DNA of 64,000 nucleotides from Arthrobacter sp. SPG23 (GTDB lineage Bacteria > Actinomycetota > Actinomycetes > Actinomycetales > Micrococcaceae), in the NCBI RefSeq assembly GCF_000876655.1, contig NZ_JYCN01000003.1, forward strand, positions 34,375-98,374. The letters are read 5' to 3'. Positions 1 through 8,474 of this stretch are shown here, one piece after another. The notes under the pieces are model-generated. The model searched no databases. It was given only the letters and a program-made list of their open reading frames with translations, and was not told where the DNA came from. A program made the translations under genes and the position numbers. Each line of letters starts with the position of its first letter. The first letter of the stretch is position 1.

Positions 1-2
1 TC

Positions 3-623
3 CCCCTCGAGTTCGGCGGGAAGTCAGACCAGCTCCTGACGCTGCCGGAGCTGCTGGACATCCTCCGCGAGGCGGGCCGGGACATCGGGCTGGCCATCGA
101 ACTCAAACACCCCAGCCCTTACCTGCTGCAGCTGGAGGACCGGGTGCTGGAGGTGCTGGAATCCGAAGGCTGGGATCCCGCCACCTCGAAGGTGGACAAC
201 ATCAGCGTCTCCTTCATGAGCTTCAGCCCGGACTCCGTGAAGCACCTGCTCAAGACCGTTCACGCCGAGTTCGTCTGCCAGCTGGTGGATGACGTCAACG
301 CGGAGGAAATCCGCGAGGAACTGGGCCTGGGAGTCATCACGGGCGGGGCGTTGGCGAACGTCATGCGGGCGGCCCAGGTGGAAGGCGAACGGATCCTGAA
401 CGACTGCGAAGTGCGGCTGGCAGGACCGGGCATCGAGTACGTCCGCCGCCACGCCCGCACCGTGAAGCGCTGGCTGGATTCCGGCCGGAGGTTCAGGGTG
501 TGGACCGTGGATTCGGATGAGGACGTGGCGCTGTGCCGGGAACTGGGAATCCACGAGATCACTACCAACCGGCCGGCGCAGGTGCTGGCCCGGCTTTCGG
601 ACAGCAAACACCCCGTCAGCTGA
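3..623 (+). CDS. Glycerophosphodiester phosphodiesterase, C-terminal part (5' end outside window)
   Basis: The frame is open from the window edge, so the start is missing; 206 residues are visible. The visible part contains AIELKHP near its residue 30-36, which matches the strand of the GDPD TIM barrel that carries an acidic metal-binding residue. It ends with a WTVDSDEDV...ELGIHEITTNRP stretch, the usual last strand of the family (W-T-V, then T-D/N-R-P). The family hydrolyses glycerophosphodiesters to glycerol-3-phosphate and an alcohol. Whether this copy is secreted cannot be judged without its N-terminus. The next gene is convergent, separated by 81 bases that contain a triplicated repeat. 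Confidence 0.85.
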   Translation, partial: PLEFGGKSDQLLTLPELLDILREAGRDIGLAIELKHPSPYLLQLEDRVLEVLESEGWDPATSKVDNISVSFMSFSPDSVKHLLKTVHAEFVCQLVDDVNAEEIREELGLGVITGGALANVMRAAQVEGERILNDCEVRLAGPGIEYVRRHARTVKRWLDSGRRFRVWTVDSDEDVALCRELGIHEITTNRPAQVLARLSDSKHPVS

Positions 624-660
624 ACGGACTGAGCCTCCGTCCAGGGGCCCCGGCTCTGTT

Positions 661-699
661 CAGGCGCCTCCGTCAGGCGCCTCCGTCAGGCGCCTCCGT
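661..699. repeat. Three perfect tandem copies of a 13-bp unit
   Basis: The unit CAGGCGCCTCCGT occurs three times without a gap at 661-673, 674-686 and 687-699. The array lies in the short gap between the convergent GDPD gene and ABC permease gene, beginning 37 bases after the GDPD stop and ending 5 bases before the permease stop. Each unit contains the palindrome GGCGCC. It looks like slippage-generated DNA; no function is evident. Confidence 0.9.
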
Positions 700-704
700 A
701 CCTT

Positions 705-2342
705 TCAGGCGGCAAGGTCGCGTCGCCGCCAGCCGGCGAATCCCAGCGCGCCGAGCAGCGCCGCCGCAGCCGTGAGGGCAACAAGCGCCGGGATTCCGTC
801 CGCGTCCACCGGAAGCAGCGGGCTGTGCCGGAACGGCGAGAGATCCATCAGCCATTCCGGAGCGTTCCAGAGCACACCGAATTCACCCAGTGCAATCAGT
901 CCCAGCAGCAGCACCCAGACGGCCCCCGTCATCCGGGGCAGCCACCCGAACACCGCCAGGGCGGCACTGGTCAGCACCCACGCCGCCGGAACCTGGGCCA
1001 AAGCCGCCACGGTGGACCGGCCCACCAGGTCTGCGTTGTTGAGGGCCGCTGCGGCCCCAATGCCGATGGAGACGCCGGTCAGCACCTGCAGCAGCCCCAC
1101 GCCGGCCAGTGCCACGGTGAAGTGGCTGCCGGCCCAGCGGATGCGCGTGGTGGCGGTGCCCAGCAGGGCTTCGGTATGCCCCGCCGATTCCTCGCTGCGG
1201 AGATGGTTGGCGGCGGAAATTCCGTAGGCCGCCGCGAGGACGCCCATGATGCTGATCTCTGCGGCGAGGAACGCGTCGGTGAGGGCCTGCCGGCCGCCCA
1301 GGGAACGCATCAGGTCCTGGGCACCCGGCGACGCCAGGAAGTCCGCCACATTACCGACCAGCGAGCCGATCACCACACCGAAGAGGGCAAAGGCCACGCA
1401 CCACGCCACCAGCACGCGGTACTGCAGCCGCACGGCCAGGCCCAGGACGCCGGAGAGCTTGCCGCGTGCGGGGCCGGGCCGCTCGTCGCGCAGCCCGGCG
1501 CCGAGGTCGCGCCGGGCCCGCAGGAAGAACGCCACAGGAACAAGGGCAGCGCAAAGGGCCAGCGGCAACGAGAGCACCCACCAGTGGTCCCCGGCATAGG
1601 CCCGGATCTGCTGGTTCCACCCGATCGGGGAGAGCCAGGACCACATTGAAGGGCCGGGTTCGGCGAGATCGCCCACCGCCCGCAGCCCGTAGGTGACGGC
1701 AATGACCCCGATGCTGAAGCCGGTGGCGGCCCGGGCGCTGGCCGTCACCTGCGCCGCCACAGCCGCCACGGTGCTGTAGGCCATCCCGGTGGCCGCCCAG
1801 CCCAGTCCGAAGGCCAGTGATCCGCTGCCCGGCAGGCCTCCAACGGCAAGGGCGGCCGCCGAGAGCAGCCCGGTCAGGATGCTGGTGGCAAAGCTGATGG
1901 CCAGCGCGGACACCAGCGGTGCGTCGCGTCCCAGCCGGCCGCCGCCGAGGAGTTCCAACCGCCCGCTTTCCTCGTCCCCCCGTGTATGCCGGATGGTGAG
2001 GATGACCATGAGCACGGCCAGGATGGCGGTCATGAAGGCGGTGTACTTGATCAGGGAAAGGGCGCCGAGCGACGCCGGATCGTAGATCCGCCCGAAGAGC
2101 GCCACCATGGATGCCGTGGCGTTCAGGGCGGTGGCGGCTGCCACCCGGCTGGGTTCATCCGGGTACAGCTCGGCGCCGGCCACCGCCGTCGAGTAGGCAA
2201 TCAGGGCGAAGCCCAGGATCCACAGCGGCAACATCCAGCGGTCCCGTCTGAGGGCGAGCCGTACCATGACGCCGGTGCCGGCCAGGGTGCCGGCCATCGC
2301 CCGCCCGGTCCTAGCGGGGCTTGTTGTCGCGGTGCCGGTCAT
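705..2342 (-). CDS. ABC-2 type exporter permease, antibiotic/multidrug type
   Basis: A 545-residue hydrophobic protein with about twelve predicted membrane segments arranged as two similar halves. This is the layout of the large permeases that pair with a single ATPase in actinobacterial polyketide or antibiotic exporters. Its ATG overlaps the stop of the upstream ATPase gene by four bases (ATGA on the minus strand), so the two are translationally coupled and should form one transporter: two ATPases plus this double-length permease. The N-terminus is basic with no cleavable signal. The substrate is unknown; a drug or lipid-like molecule is the family expectation. Confidence 0.85.
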   Translation of the reverse strand: MTGTATTSPARTGRAMAGTLAGTGVMVRLALRRDRWMLPLWILGFALIAYSTAVAGAELYPDEPSRVAAATALNATASMVALFGRIYDPASLGALSLIKYTAFMTAILAVLMVILTIRHTRGDEESGRLELLGGGRLGRDAPLVSALAISFATSILTGLLSAAALAVGGLPGSGSLAFGLGWAATGMAYSTVAAVAAQVTASARAATGFSIGVIAVTYGLRAVGDLAEPGPSMWSWLSPIGWNQQIRAYAGDHWWVLSLPLALCAALVPVAFFLRARRDLGAGLRDERPGPARGKLSGVLGLAVRLQYRVLVAWCVAFALFGVVIGSLVGNVADFLASPGAQDLMRSLGGRQALTDAFLAAEISIMGVLAAAYGISAANHLRSEESAGHTEALLGTATTRIRWAGSHFTVALAGVGLLQVLTGVSIGIGAAAALNNADLVGRSTVAALAQVPAAWVLTSAALAVFGWLPRMTGAVWVLLLGLIALGEFGVLWNAPEWLMDLSPFRHSPLLPVDADGIPALVALTAAAALLGALGFAGWRRRDLAA

Positions 2343-3247
2343 TGCCTGGCCGCTTCGAACGATCCGGCCGGCCCGTAGTGGCGCAGGAAAAGATCCTCCA
2401 GCGTGGGCGGCTGGCTGGTCAGGGCGTGCAACCCGGCGGCCGTCAGGGCCTGCAGGAACGGGCCCAGCCCCGCGGGGTCCACCTGCGCGCTGACCCGATG
2501 GTCCGTCACCACCAGGTCGTGGACGCCCGGCAGGAGATCCAGGCCCACGGGCACCCGTGCGACGTCGGCCGTGACCGACGTGCGGGTCAGGTGCCGCAGC
2601 TGCTCGAGCGGGCCGGACTCCACCACCCGTCCGGCGCGGATGATACTGACCCTGTCCGAGAGGGCCTCGGCCTCACTGAGGATGTGGCTGCTCAGCAGGA
2701 CCGTGCGGCCCTGGTCGCGCAGCTCGCGCACGCACCCGCGGAAGGCTTCCTCCATCAACGGGTCCAGTCCGCTGGTGGGCTCGTCCAGGAGGAAGAGCTC
2801 GGCGTCCGTGGCCAGGGCGGCCACCAGGGCGACTTTTTGCCGGTTGCCCTTGGAATACGTGCGCGACTTCTTGGTGGGGTCGAGGTCGAAGGTCTGCAGA
2901 AGCCTGTCACGCCGGCCGCGGTCGTGTCCGCCCTGGAGCCGCCCCAGCAGGTCGATCACCTCGCCGCCGGTCAGGTTCGGCCACAGGGCAACGTCCCCGG
3001 GCACGTACGCCAGCCGGCGGTGCAGCGTGGCAACATCGTGCCAGGGATCCAGACCCAGCACTCGGATCGAGCCCGAGTTGGCGCGCAGCATGCCCAGCAG
3101 AAGCCGCAAGGTAGTGGACTTTCCGGATCCGTTGGGACCCAGGAAGCCATGAACCTCGCCCGCCGCCACCTCGAAGTCGAGGCCGTCGAGGGCTGTAACG
3201 GTTCCGAAGCGCTTTACGACGCCGGTCATCTCCACAACGCTGTTCAT
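2339..3247 (-). CDS. ABC transporter ATP-binding protein (drug-exporter type)
   Basis: About 302 residues from the ATG at 3247. An in-frame start at 3283 exists, but the conserved family sequence begins at MNSVVEMTGVVKRFG. Walker A is GPNGSGKST, the signature motif is YSKGNRQK (a Y-S-K-G variant of LSGGQ), and Walker B is LFLLDEPTSGLDPL, followed by a SSHILSEAE switch-His region. The protein energises the permease encoded immediately downstream, whose start overlaps this stop. The variant signature with K in place of the usual Q/S-G-G is common among DrrA-like exporter ATPases. Confidence 0.9.
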   Translation of the reverse strand: MNSVVEMTGVVKRFGTVTALDGLDFEVAAGEVHGFLGPNGSGKSTTLRLLLGMLRANSGSIRVLGLDPWHDVATLHRRLAYVPGDVALWPNLTGGEVIDLLGRLQGGHDRGRRDRLLQTFDLDPTKKSRTYSKGNRQKVALVAALATDAELFLLDEPTSGLDPLMEEAFRGCVRELRDQGRTVLLSSHILSEAEALSDRVSIIRAGRVVESGPLEQLRHLTRTSVTADVARVPVGLDLLPGVHDLVVTDHRVSAQVDPAGLGPFLQALTAAGLHALTSQPPTLEDLFLRHYGPAGSFEAARQ

Positions 3248-3409
3248 GGTCAACAAGCTACGCCCGGTTCCGCGTCCTGACACGGGCGGAAAGTCCTGTC
3301 CCTGCCGGCTCCGCGCTCCTGTGGATCCGTCCAGTGTCTTCTCCTTTGTCTTTTCCCTTCGGGACCTCCGCGGTTACCGGGGTGTCCGCGGCTGTGGTTG
3401 CATGGATCC

Positions 3410-3871
3410 ATGCCATTCACCTGGTCCGCCCGGGCCACCCAGACCCTTTCAGCGGCTGCCTTGAGCGCCCTGCTGCTGGCCAGTGCCATGAAGCACTTCC
3501 GCGATCCCGCGTTCTTCCACCAGATGGTTCCCGATTTCCTGTGCCGCGATGATTCCGGCGCCCGGCCCAACGGCCCGTGTGCCGTGATGACCCGCGACGA
3601 ATGGGTGGCGCTCAGCGGCCTGCTCGAGGCCGGTGCCGCCGTCGGACTCCTCGTCCCGGCCACGCGCAGAGCCTCCGCGTGGGGCGTCACCGCGATGTTC
3701 ACGGTGTTCGTTGCCGGGCACGTCGACGCACTGCGGCGTGCCTACGGGCCGGATGGCACGGCTGGGCAGCGAAAGGTGCATTCCGTGCGGCTGCCGCTGC
3801 AGGTGCCGCTCATCCTCTGGGCCTGGAGCCTGCGGAGACCCGCTCCCGGCCCCGTTGGCCAGTGGGCGTGA
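3410..3871 (+). CDS. DoxX-like small membrane protein
   Basis: About 153 residues from the ATG at 3410 (MPFTWSARATQTL); an earlier ATG at 3398 adds four residues. There are about four hydrophobic segments, and a KHFRDPAFFHQMVPDFL stretch after the first is typical of the DoxX/DoxD-like group. The stop overlaps the GTG start of the azlC-type gene (GTGA), so the two are probably co-translated. DoxX-like proteins are poorly characterised membrane proteins, some linked to redox stress. No specific function can be assigned here. Confidence 0.7.
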   Translation: MPFTWSARATQTLSAAALSALLLASAMKHFRDPAFFHQMVPDFLCRDDSGARPNGPCAVMTRDEWVALSGLLEAGAAVGLLVPATRRASAWGVTAMFTVFVAGHVDALRRAYGPDGTAGQRKVHSVRLPLQVPLILWAWSLRRPAPGPVGQWA

Positions 3872-4632
3872 AGCTCCTCCAGTCCCCGGCCGTGCGTGTG
3901 GGGCTGTCCATCAGCATCGCCACGGGGCTGTACGGGATTTCCTTCGGGGCGCTGGGCGTGACGTCCGGGCTGGACTTCTGGCAGACCATGGCACTGAGCC
4001 TGCTGCTGTTCAGCGGCGGATCGCAGTTCGCGTTCATTGGTGTGGTGGCGGGCGGCGGATCGGGCGTGGCCGCCATGGGCGCGGCCACGCTCCTGGGCAT
4101 GCGCAACGGCATCTATGGCATGCAGCTCAATGCGCTGCTGCAGCCGCGTGGGTGGCGGAAGTTCGCCGCGGCCCACGTCACCATCGACGAATCGACCGCC
4201 ACCAGCACCGGGCAGACGGACCCGGGGGAGCAGAAGCGCGGATTCTGGACGGCGGGCATCGGCATCTTCGTGCTGTGGAACGTGTTCACGGCCGTTGGTG
4301 CGCTGGCGGGCGGCGCACTCGGTGATCCCAAGCAATGGGGACTCGACGGCGCCGCGGTGGCGGCATTCCTGGGCCTGCTCTGGCCCCGGCTCAAGGGCCG
4401 CGAGCCGGTGGCCATTGCCGTGGTGTGCGCCCTGGCCACGGTACTGGCGGTGCCGTTCGTGCCCGCGGGAGTTCCAATTCTGATCGCTGCTTTTGTGGCC
4501 GCAGCGATCGGCTGGTTCAGCCACGGACGCAGCGACGAAGGCCTGGAGCCTGATGTGGACCCTTATGCCGAAGACCACCACGAGCACCGGGATGAAGGCC
4601 CGCACCCCCATGCGGGAGGTGCGGCGAAATGA
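3868..4632 (+). CDS. azlC: AzlC family branched-chain amino acid exporter, large subunit
   Basis: About 254 residues from the GTG at 3868, which overlaps the previous stop as GTGA. The open frame extends much further upstream, but only inside the previous gene in another frame. The sequence begins SPAVRVGLSISIATGLYGISFGALG, has five to six membrane segments, and shows the FSGGSQFAFIGVV and MRNGIYGM motifs of AzlC. The C-terminus is His- and acid-rich. AzlC and AzlD together form an export system for branched-chain amino acids and analogues; the azlD gene follows with a four-base overlap. Confidence 0.85.
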   Translation: MKLLQSPAVRVGLSISIATGLYGISFGALGVTSGLDFWQTMALSLLLFSGGSQFAFIGVVAGGGSGVAAMGAATLLGMRNGIYGMQLNALLQPRGWRKFAAAHVTIDESTATSTGQTDPGEQKRGFWTAGIGIFVLWNVFTAVGALAGGALGDPKQWGLDGAAVAAFLGLLWPRLKGREPVAIAVVCALATVLAVPFVPAGVPILIAAFVAAAIGWFSHGRSDEGLEPDVDPYAEDHHEHRDEGPHPHAGGAAK

Positions 4633-4940
4633 ACCTTTGGCTGTGGCTGTTGCTGGCCTGCCTCTTTGGCTACGCCTGGAAGCTTCTGGGCTATCTGGTC
4701 CCTGCCAGCCTGCTGCGCAACCCGCGGATGTCCCGGATCGCCGGCACCATGACCATCGGCCTGCTTGCCTCGCTCACCATTGTGAACGCGGTGGCGTCGG
4801 GCCAGGCGCTGGCGTTTGACGCCCGGATGGGCGCCCTCGCGGCGGCCGGGATTGCGCTCTGGTTCCGGGCGCCCTTCCTGGTGGTTGTCCTGGCAGGGGC
4901 TGGCGCGGCGGCCGGGCTCAGGATGCTGGGCTGGAGCTAA
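4629..4940 (+). CDS. azlD: AzlD family small subunit of branched-chain amino acid exporter
   Basis: A 103-residue protein with three or four membrane segments, the normal AzlD size. The ATG overlaps the azlC stop (ATGA). It contains the YAWKLLGYLVP stretch and the short ALWFRAPFLVVVLAGAG segment near the C-terminus, as in AzlD proteins. It is expected to work only in complex with AzlC. Confidence 0.8.
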   Translation: MNLWLWLLLACLFGYAWKLLGYLVPASLLRNPRMSRIAGTMTIGLLASLTIVNAVASGQALAFDARMGALAAAGIALWFRAPFLVVVLAGAGAAAGLRMLGWS

Positions 4941-4992
4941 CGACAGCCGTTAGGCCCTAGTAGTGCCCGGCATGCTGTGGCAGGATGCCACC

Positions 4993-5316
4993 ATGAGCGA
5001 AGAACAAGCGCCCGCGGTTCCTGCTGCCGAAAGAGACCCTAAATCCAGGCCCTACGTGCCATCGCCGGGATCCGAATCCACCCGCGAAATGCGCGAGATG
5101 TCCCGCCGCCGCAGGGACGCCGAGGAGAAACTCCAGCAGCATCTCCAAGAGGCGGACCACCTGCACGAAGAGCACATGAAGGCCCATCAACGGGAGACGC
5201 AATCGGCCCATGAGGACGAGGCCCCGGACGGCGGCGAAGCGTCCGCCGCGGCGGAGGCGGCAGCCGAGGAGAGGGACCCGGACAAACAGGAGGAAGACCG
5301 CAGGCCGGCCGAATGA
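4993..5316 (+). CDS. Small acidic hydrophilic protein of unknown function
   Basis: About 107 residues from the ATG at 4993 (MSEEQAPAVPA); an upstream in-frame ATG at 4963 has no support. The protein is almost free of hydrophobic residues. Residues 30-75 are rich in Glu, Arg, Gln and His (EMREMSRRRRDAEEKLQQH) and could form a coiled coil or long helix. The C-terminus is Ala/Glu/Asp-rich and probably disordered. I do not recognise a family. It lies 52 bases after azlD on the same strand and is convergent with the next gene. Confidence 0.5.
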   Translation: MSEEQAPAVPAAERDPKSRPYVPSPGSESTREMREMSRRRRDAEEKLQQHLQEADHLHEEHMKAHQRETQSAHEDEAPDGGEASAAAEAAAEERDPDKQEEDRRPAE

Positions 5317-5338
5317 CGCGGCTGCCGAATGACGCGGC

Positions 5339-5587
5339 TTAGGCCGCGCCAACCGAATCTGTACCGGTCAAGCCGTTGGCCTGTGGGGAGGCTCCGTTGT
5401 TCCTGTTTTCCAGCTCCTCCAGCGCGAGGTCGTACCAGACCTGCGCCCCAAAGACCGGATGGGACGTATCCAGGTCCCTGAACAGGGCATCTGTGAGGGC
5501 CTGCAGTTCCGACGTGCTTGCCGCCGAAATTACCAGCAAGGGGTCGGCGTCGCCGTTCATGAGCAAGGCAAGCTGCTGGCGTGTCAT
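5339..5587 (-). CDS. Small hypothetical protein next to a GAF-ANTAR regulator
   Basis: An 82-residue reading from the ATG at 5587 (MTRQQLALLMNGDADPLLVISAAS). The frame is open to 5674, but that would leave only seven bases to the divergent open frame. The middle contains DALFRDLDTSHPVFGAQVWYDLALEELENR, a plausible amphipathic helical region. No family is recognised. The divergent partner encodes a GAF-ANTAR RNA-binding regulator, so a shared control region of about 200 bases lies between the two chosen starts. Confidence 0.5.
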   Translation of the reverse strand: MTRQQLALLMNGDADPLLVISAASTSELQALTDALFRDLDTSHPVFGAQVWYDLALEELENRNNGASPQANGLTGTDSVGAA

Positions 5588-5788
5588 TGCTGCACCGGAA
5601 GGGGGACTGTACGTAGTGCGTAGACCATGTCGAACTCCAAGAAGAGATACCGTGGCTGACTGCGTAACCTCCATAATTCTATGGTGGTGTGGCGCAAGTC
5701 ACAATATTTTGGCCTCAGGCCGCACCGGTCACCGGTGCAGGCTGTGGTCAGCGGCCCCGCCGGACGGAAGCTGCCCGGGAGTCCGGAA

Positions 5789-6526
5789 GTGACCGGGACC
5801 CGCCTGGGCCCGTTCCTGGCGGAACGGCTGCAGGACCTGGTTCTTGAAAGCGCCGGTGTGCAGGACTTCCTCCAGGAGCTGTGCGTGTTCTCGGCCGGCT
5901 TCATCGGCAAGACCACCGGGTTGCCAGTGCTGTGCACCGTAACCCTGGTCCGTCCCCGCCGTCCCGTGGCGTCAGCCGGCAGCGGACCCGGAACGCGGCT
6001 GCCTGCGGAAGTCCAGCAGGCCACCGGCCTCAGCCCGTCGCTGGCGGCCCTCGAATCCGGGGCCACGGTTTCCGTACCCGATGCCCGTGCCGACTCCCGT
6101 TGGCCCCGCTACAACCGCGCCGTGCTGAGGGCGGGCCAGCTCAGCGTCCTGGCCCTCCCGCTGCAGCTGGATCCGGATGCCTCCGCTTCCGTATCGTTCT
6201 TCGCGCCGGAGGCGGGGGCGTTCGACGACGAGGCAATCGTGATTTGTGAAGCCTTCGCCGCCCGTGCAGGCAAGGCGGTGCGGCTGGCAGCACGCATCGG
6301 CGCCTCAAGGGACCTCAACGACGACCTCCTCGAGGCCCTGAAGTCCCGCACCAGCATCAACCTTGCCTCCGGAATCGTCATGGGCCAGAGCCGCTGCTCG
6401 CAGGCCGAGGCGTTTGCGATCCTGGGCAAGGTCTCCAGCAACCGCAACGTGAAGCTCCGCGTCGTGGCCGAGGATCTGCTGCGAAAATTCGATACCACCC
6501 CGGAGGCCACCCACTTCACGGGCTAG
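5789..6526 (+). CDS. GAF and ANTAR domain regulator (RNA-binding antiterminator)
   Basis: About 245 residues from the GTG at 5789, which has GGGAG seven bases upstream. The open frame reaches back to an ATG at 5681, but the extra residues look non-conserved. Residues about 15-165 resemble a GAF sensor domain (QDLVLESAGVQDFLQEL..., SALPLQL-type strands). The last 60 residues form the ANTAR module (LLEALKSRTSINLASGIVMGQSRCSQAEAFAILGK). ANTAR proteins bind paired hairpins in RNA leaders and prevent termination. The GAF ligand is unknown. The C-terminal module is complete, so the protein is probably functional. Confidence 0.8.
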   Translation: MTGTRLGPFLAERLQDLVLESAGVQDFLQELCVFSAGFIGKTTGLPVLCTVTLVRPRRPVASAGSGPGTRLPAEVQQATGLSPSLAALESGATVSVPDARADSRWPRYNRAVLRAGQLSVLALPLQLDPDASASVSFFAPEAGAFDDEAIVICEAFAARAGKAVRLAARIGASRDLNDDLLEALKSRTSINLASGIVMGQSRCSQAEAFAILGKVSSNRNVKLRVVAEDLLRKFDTTPEATHFTG

Positions 6527-6579
6527 CAAAAGCCGCTGCGGCTGTGCTTCAGGACGACACGGACCGGCCGGAGGACGAA

Positions 6580-7215
6580 TCAGGCCAGGACGACTGAATC
6601 GAAAGCCGTGCCCGGCAGCGGCGACTGCGGCGGCAGCGGCCGGCGGGGGCGCTCGGTACGGATGGCATCCTCCACCAGCGCCACGGGGCGCCGCCACGCG
6701 TCGGACCCGGGTTCCATGGTGTCCACGACGCCGATCAGCATGGCCAGCAGGCGGATCACGTCCGTCATCGAGATGTCGGTGCGCAGAGTTCCCTGGGCCT
6801 GGCCGCGGCCCAACAGGACAGCCACCGACTCGAAGAGGCTGCCGGTGATTCCGGTCAGCAGCCCGCGGCGTCCCGCCACGGCGCCGAGCAGGTTGGCATC
6901 CTCGCTTGCGGCTGCCATCAGCGCATCGATCACCCGGAACAGCCCGGCGGCGGCATCAGGGCCGGCCAGGGCGTCGTCAATCACGGGGTCAACCATCAGG
7001 CGGAGCTGGCGGTTCAGTGCGGCCAGGACCAGCTGCTCCTTGTCCGCGAAGTTCCGGAACAGGGTGGCGGGTCCGACGCCGGCGGTCACGGCGATGGTCT
7101 GGAGCGGCACGTCCGGGCCGTACTCACGGAAGCATTTCCGGGCTGCGGTGATGATCTTGTCCACATTGCGCGCAGCATCCGCACGAAGGGGCTTGCGTTC
7201 CACTGCGAGGTTCAT
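6580..7215 (-). CDS. TetR family transcriptional regulator
   Basis: A 211-residue protein with an N-terminal TetR helix-turn-helix: ADAARNVDKIITAARKCFREYG, then VPLQTIAVTAGVGPATLFRNFADKEQL, where the recognition helix is normally GVSxGTLYxHF. The C-terminal ligand domain is helical and not diagnostic. There is no clear Shine-Dalgarno sequence, and the palindrome GGCGCTGAGCGCC lies 21-33 bases upstream of the start, a plausible autoregulatory operator. The divergent neighbour encodes a thiamine-binding-type protein. The regulated target cannot be deduced. Confidence 0.85.
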   Translation of the reverse strand: MNLAVERKPLRADAARNVDKIITAARKCFREYGPDVPLQTIAVTAGVGPATLFRNFADKEQLVLAALNRQLRLMVDPVIDDALAGPDAAAGLFRVIDALMAAASEDANLLGAVAGRRGLLTGITGSLFESVAVLLGRGQAQGTLRTDISMTDVIRLLAMLIGVVDTMEPGSDAWRRPVALVEDAIRTERPRRPLPPQSPLPGTAFDSVVLA

Positions 7216-7235
7216 TTTTCAAGGTTAGCAACGCT

Positions 7236-7248
7236 GGCGCTGAGCGCC
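7236..7248. promoter_or_regulatory. Palindrome upstream of the tetR gene, candidate operator
   Basis: GGCGCTGAGCGCC is a perfect palindrome with six-base arms around a single G. It lies 21-33 bases upstream of the TetR start and about 70 bases upstream of the divergent small gene. Position and symmetry fit autoregulation by the TetR protein. GC-rich palindromes of this size also occur by chance in such DNA. Confidence 0.3.
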
Positions 7249-7315
7249 GGGGTTACTGATTGGTAGCGTCGAATGTACTCCTATATGACGTTTGCGGCTG
7301 TGGCAGACTGGGTCC

Positions 7316-7672
7316 ATGTTGCTCGCATTCTCTGTTGCCCCCTCCGGCCAGCCGGCCCGCCTCGCGGGCGATTCCGCCGCTGATTCCGGCGCGGGTGCGG
7401 CTTCCGCGGACGCTTCGGTGCACGACGCCGTCGCTGCCGCCGTCAAGATCGTCCGGGACTCCGGCCTGCCCAACCATACGGACTCCATGTTCACCACCAT
7501 CGAAGGTGAGTGGGATGAGGTGTTCGCCGTGGTCAAGAAAGCCACCGAGGCCGTGGGGCGCTTCGGCAGCCGCGTGTCGCTGGTCATCAAGGCGGACATC
7601 CGCCCCGGCTACTCCGGTGAGCTCACCGCCAAAGTGGAACGGCTGGAATCCGCCATCGCCGACGCCGGCTGA
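7316..7672 (+). CDS. Thiamine-binding family protein (MTH1187/YkoF type)
   Basis: About 118 residues from the ATG at 7316 (MLLAFSVAPSG); the first in-frame ATG at 7292 is less likely. It resembles the small MTH1187/YkoF-type domain: a first strand LLAFSV, a central SGLPNHTDSMFTTIEGEWDEVFAVVKKA with the typical EGEWDE turn, and the last strand SRVSLVIKADIRPG. Family members bind thiamine or an HMP-like ligand in the cytoplasm. An Ala/Asp-rich insert at residues 15-35 is unusual. It precedes the methyltransferase gene by 70 bases on the same strand. Confidence 0.7.
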   Translation: MLLAFSVAPSGQPARLAGDSAADSGAGAASADASVHDAVAAAVKIVRDSGLPNHTDSMFTTIEGEWDEVFAVVKKATEAVGRFGSRVSLVIKADIRPGYSGELTAKVERLESAIADAG

Positions 7673-7742
7673 TTTCCGCTTCCGCTTTCCACTTCCCCCC
7701 TTACACTTCCCGTGGGGCAGCGGCAACTGCCAGACTGACCCC

Positions 7743-8420
7743 ATGGTTGAGCACAAGCCCGAGCCCGGCTGGGTGGCCGTAGAGGAGTTCCTGACGCGGG
7801 TCGTGGTCCGCCCCGGCGGCCCGCTCATGCGGGCCGTGACGTCCGCCGCCGACGCCGGAATGCCGCCCATCGAGGTGGCGCCGAACGCCGGGAAGCTCCT
7901 CAAGCTGCTGGTGCAGCTTTCGGGCGCCCGGCGCGTGCTGGAGATCGGTACGCTGGCGGGTTTCAGCACCATCTGGATGGCCCAGGGGCTGCCCGACGAC
8001 GGCGAGCTCGTCACGTGCGAATACCTGCCCAAACATGCCCGCGTGGCGCGCGGCAACGTGGACGCCGCGGGGGTGGGAAGCAAGGTTGATATCCGGGTGG
8101 GGGCCGCACTGGACACCCTTCCCGGGCTGCAGGATGACGGCCGCGGACCCTTCGATTTTGTTTTTATCGACGCGGACAAGGAAAACAACCCCCGCTACCT
8201 GGACTGGGCCATCAGGCTGGGCCGGCCGGGCACGGTGATCGTGATGGACAACGTGGTGTGGGAGGGTGCGCTGCTCGATCCGTCCATGGACGACGTCAAC
8301 GCGCCGGGAATCATCAGTGCCCTGGAAATGATGGGGGACGACCCTCGGTTGGACGGGACGGTCATGCAGACCGTGGGCTCGAAAGGCTGGGACGGTTTCG
8401 CGCTGGCCGTGGTGCGCTGA
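7743..8420 (+). CDS. Class I SAM-dependent O-methyltransferase (CAMT/COMT type)
   Basis: About 225 residues from the ATG at 7743 (MVEHKPEPGW); the much longer open frame upstream is a shadow of the preceding gene. It shows LEIGTLAGFSTIWMAQ (SAM-binding glycine motif), TCEYLPKHA (acidic residue after strand 2), FDFVFIDADKENNPRYLDWA (metal-binding D-A-D-K of the cation-dependent catechol-type group) and VIVMDNVVW. The family methylates catechol-like or other hydroxyls with Mg2+. The substrate is unknown. Confidence 0.85.
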   Translation: MVEHKPEPGWVAVEEFLTRVVVRPGGPLMRAVTSAADAGMPPIEVAPNAGKLLKLLVQLSGARRVLEIGTLAGFSTIWMAQGLPDDGELVTCEYLPKHARVARGNVDAAGVGSKVDIRVGAALDTLPGLQDDGRGPFDFVFIDADKENNPRYLDWAIRLGRPGTVIVMDNVVWEGALLDPSMDDVNAPGIISALEMMGDDPRLDGTVMQTVGSKGWDGFALAVVR

Positions 8421-8474
8421 AGAGCGCGGGCGGGGTCCTGCCGCCACCGCAACGGGCCGGACGTCGCCGAGATG

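Noticed and set aside
3577..3867. Extended N-terminus of the AzlC reading frame
   Set aside because: It runs in another frame of the DoxX-like gene; the GTG at 3868 with GTGA overlap is the natural start.
7260..7742. Extended N-terminus of the O-methyltransferase reading frame
   Set aside because: It is a shadow of the thiamine-binding-type gene in another frame; the methyltransferase family starts at the ATG at 7743.
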